Assembly: GCA_946807835.1 (NCBI GenBank) | Contig: OX327690.1 | Span: forward strand, 9,272,501 to 9,336,500 | Direction: 5' to 3' | Source of the DNA: Ailanthus altissimus | Lineage: Eukaryota > Streptophyta > Magnoliopsida > Sapindales > Simaroubaceae | Length of the DNA: 64,000 nucleotides | In this document: piece after piece, positions 61,389-64,000 of the stretch | How positions within the stretch are numbered: the stretch's first letter is position 1 | Layout: the number at the start of each line of letters is the position of its first letter | Translations under genes and position numbers: made by a program | Notes under the pieces: model-generated | The model's input: only the letters and a program-made list of their open reading frames with translations | What the model was told of the DNA's origin: nothing | The model's database searches: none

Positions 61389-64000
61389 ATTTCACCCCTC
61401 CTTAAAAAAATTTCGTTCTCAAAATTTAAATCATACCTGTCTCAAAGAGGTGAGGATGTTGCGCTTGCATCTGATCTTCACGTTCCCACGTGGCTTCTTC
61501 TACCCCATGGTTCATCCATAACACCTTAACTAAGGGAATGCTTTTGTTACAAAGGACTTGCTCTTTCCGATCTAGGATTTGCACAGGCTTCTCTTTGTAG
61601 GTCAAGTTCTCGTTCAATTCTACCAATTGTTCCCTTAGGATGTGTGAAGGATCTGCTATATACTTATGAAGCATGGAAACATGAAACACATCATGGATTC
61701 TAGCTAGATCTTCGGGTAACCGTAGACGATATGCCACATTTCCAACTCTTTCAACTATCTCGTACGGTCCAATATATCGGGGACTCAGCTTTCCTCGTTT
61801 CCCAAATCTTAGTACTCCTTTCCATAGTGATATCTTCAGAAAGACCTTATCACCGATCTCAAACTCAAAGTCTCTTCTTCTGTTATTTGCATAACTTTTC
61901 TGTCTATCATTAGCTATTTTTAATCTCTGCCTGATAAGTTGAATCTTTTCTGAAGTAATCTGGACAATTTCTGGGCTGATCAACTTCCTTTCACCTACCT
62001 CATCCCAACAAACTGGAGTTCTGCACTTTCTTCCGTACAATGCTTTATATGGTGCCATTCCGATGCTAGTCTAGTAGCTATTATTATAGGCGAACTCCAT
62101 TAGCGACAGATGAATATCCCAACTTCTCTTAAACTCCATAACACACGCTCTAAGCATATCTTCAAGTGTCTGAATTATCCGTTTCGACTGACCATCCATC
62201 TGAGGATGAAAGGCAGTACTGAAACTCAATTTTGTACCTAGAGCTTTCTGTAAACTAGGCCAAAATCGAGAAGTGAACCGTGGATCCTTATCTGACACAA
62301 TGGATACGGGAACTCCATGGAGTCGTACCACCTCATCTACGTACAACTGGGCTAATTTATCCAAAGAACAACTACTTCTAATGGGTAGGAAGTGGGCAGA
62401 TTTTGTCAATCTATCAACAATCACCCATATTGTGTCATTGCCTCTCTGGCTACGCGGAAGTCCTACCACGAAGTCCATCGTTATTCTTTCCTATTTCCAC
62501 TCCGGAATCAGAAGGGGTTGCAAGAGCCCTACAAGTTTCTGATGCTCCGCTTTTACTTGTTGGCAAGTTAGGCATCTCGAGACAAATTCAGTTATATCTT
62601 TCTTCATGCCCTTCCAGCAGTAGTGCTCTTTTAGGGTATGGTACATCTTTATGCTCCCCGGATGCATAGCATATGCAGAAGAATGAGCTTCTTCCATAAT
62701 CTCTCTTCTTAACTCATTTACATCCGGAACACATAACCTCCGACCCAAGGTTACTACACCATTCTCGATCACTGAAAGATCCTTCCGCTGCCCGGACTCG
62801 ATTTCACCCTTTAATTTAACTACTTGTAGATCTTGAGTCTATAGTTCTTTGATCCGATCAACCAGTATTGGACGGACCTGAAATGTGGCTAATAATGCTC
62901 CCGAATCTGACAATTCTAATTTTACGCCTAAAGACCTCAATTCTATCAACATCGATAGATATGCAACCTTCAAGTAAGCTATTGAACCGACAGGCTTTCT
63001 GCTGAGAGCATCTGCTACCACGTTAGCTTTTCCTGGATGGTACTCCAAGGTGCACTCATAATCTTTCATAAGCTCCAGCCACCTTCTCTGCCTCATATTT
63101 AATTCTTTCTGAGTGAACAAGTACTGCAGGCTATTATGATCTGTAAAGATCTTGCAAGGAACCCCATACAAACAATGCCTTCAAATTCTTAAAGCAAAAA
63201 CTACTGCAGCTAGTTTTAGGTCATGTGTAGAATAATTCTGTTCATGCTTCTTTAATTGTCTGGAAGCATAGGCTATTAATTTCTCCTTCTGTATTAGCAC
63301 ACAACCTAGACCTTGCCTGGAAGCATCACAATATATGGTAAAACCGGCATTTCCCGATGGAAGTGTAAGCACAGGGGCCGAAGTCAACCTTCGCTTTAGC
63401 TCTTCAAAGCTCTGCTGGCACATTTCCGACCATACAAACTTCTCTTCTTTCTGGGTTAACTTAGTCAGAGGAGCGGTTATCTTTGAGAATCCCTCTACAA
63501 ACTTCCTATAATATCCGGCCAAACCCAAGAAACTACGGATCTCCGTCACGTTCGTGGGCTGTCTCTAATTCACTATTGCTTTGATCTTCTGGGGATCTAC
63601 TGCTACCCCTTCTGCAGAGATTACATGCCCCAAAAATGCAACTCTACCTATCCAAAATTGACATTTACTAAGTTTGGCATACAGCCGATGCTCCCTTAAG
63701 GTCTGCAAAACTATCCTCAAATGTTCTGTATGCTCTTTCTCACTGCTTGAATAAACCAGTATATCATTAATAAATACTATCACAAACCGATCTAAATAGG
63801 ATCTAAAAACTCTATTCATAAGATCCATAAAAGCAGCTGGGGCATTAATCAGCCCAAAAGGCATAATCAAAAATTCATAATACCCATATTGGGTCCTAAA
63901 GGCCGTCTTAGGAACATCTTCCTCCCGGATCTTCAGTTGATGATAGCCTGACCTCAAATCTATCTTGGAAAATACTCTGGCTCCTTACAGCTGATCAAAC
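61389..64000 (-). pseudogene. Gypsy-1 pol (RT, RNase H, integrase, chromodomain-like tail), continues past window
   Basis: Minus-strand order from the right edge. RT 63565-63957 ([17 protein letters not shown]; catalytic box FINDILVYS instead of the usual first Asp). RT thumb and RNase H 62839-63549 ([37 protein letters not shown]). H2C2 zinc finger 62491-62772 (HPGSIKMYHTLKEHYCW, CLTCQQVK). Integrase core 62071-62478 (MDFVVGLPRSQRG, FHPQMDGQS). C-terminal part 61426-62058, ending with a chromodomain-like VLWMNHGVEEATWERE. Four in-frame stops separate the blocks. This suggests a chromovirus, perhaps Tekay/Del-like. Inactive as written. Confidence 0.9.

Overview
The window is nuclear DNA of a flowering plant, probably a dicot. 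Three things show this: one intron-rich receptor-kinase gene with GT-AG introns, a very AT-rich background, and long stretches of Ty1/Copia and Ty3/Gypsy LTR retrotransposons nested in one another. I found no bacterial operon, CRISPR array, tRNA or rRNA.

Left part (1-15.5 kb). The only convincing host gene lies at 5705-13075 on the plus strand. It is a leucine-rich-repeat/malectin receptor-like kinase of the LRR-VIII-2 type (Arabidopsis At1g56130/At1g56140 group). I could follow 23 coding exons with consistent phases to a normal stop, with no frameshift. The expected secretion-signal exon was not found. The gene sits between two non-autonomous hAT-like elements (2782-4595 and 13443-15062), each filled with about 1 kb of the same AT-rich tandem repeat. 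A smaller hAT MITE with a perfect 8-bp target duplication lies at 2333-2714.

Middle part (15.5-47.9 kb). This is a Russian-doll retrotransposon cluster. A decayed minus-strand Copia element (Copia-1) is cut into pieces by four later insertions: a 2.19-kb solo LTR (17759-19944), a complete minus-strand Copia (Copia-2, 22216-33178) that itself carries a second solo LTR (24457-26606), a 2.78-kb Gypsy solo LTR (33308-36084), and a complete short plus-strand Copia (Copia-4, 36896-41396). Most junctions are confirmed by 5-bp target duplications and by Copia-1 reading frame resuming on the other side. The 3' end of Copia-1 is tandemly triplicated with a 456-457 bp period. Another relative (Copia-3) lies at 43205-46880.

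Right part (47.9-64 kb). An AT-rich stretch without recognisable genes (47.95-54.1 kb) is followed by a plus-strand relative of Copia-2 (Copia-5, 54110-57960). A duplicated block comes next (57612-58135 and 60098-60657). The window ends inside a minus-strand chromovirus-like Gypsy element (60658 to past 64000) whose pol carries four internal stops and an altered catalytic motif.

The retroelement proteins are all broken by stops or frameshifts, so the transposons look inactive here. The receptor kinase is the only gene likely to act in the cell, as a plasma-membrane receptor if a signal peptide is supplied from an exon not identified here. Exon limits and element borders were read by eye.
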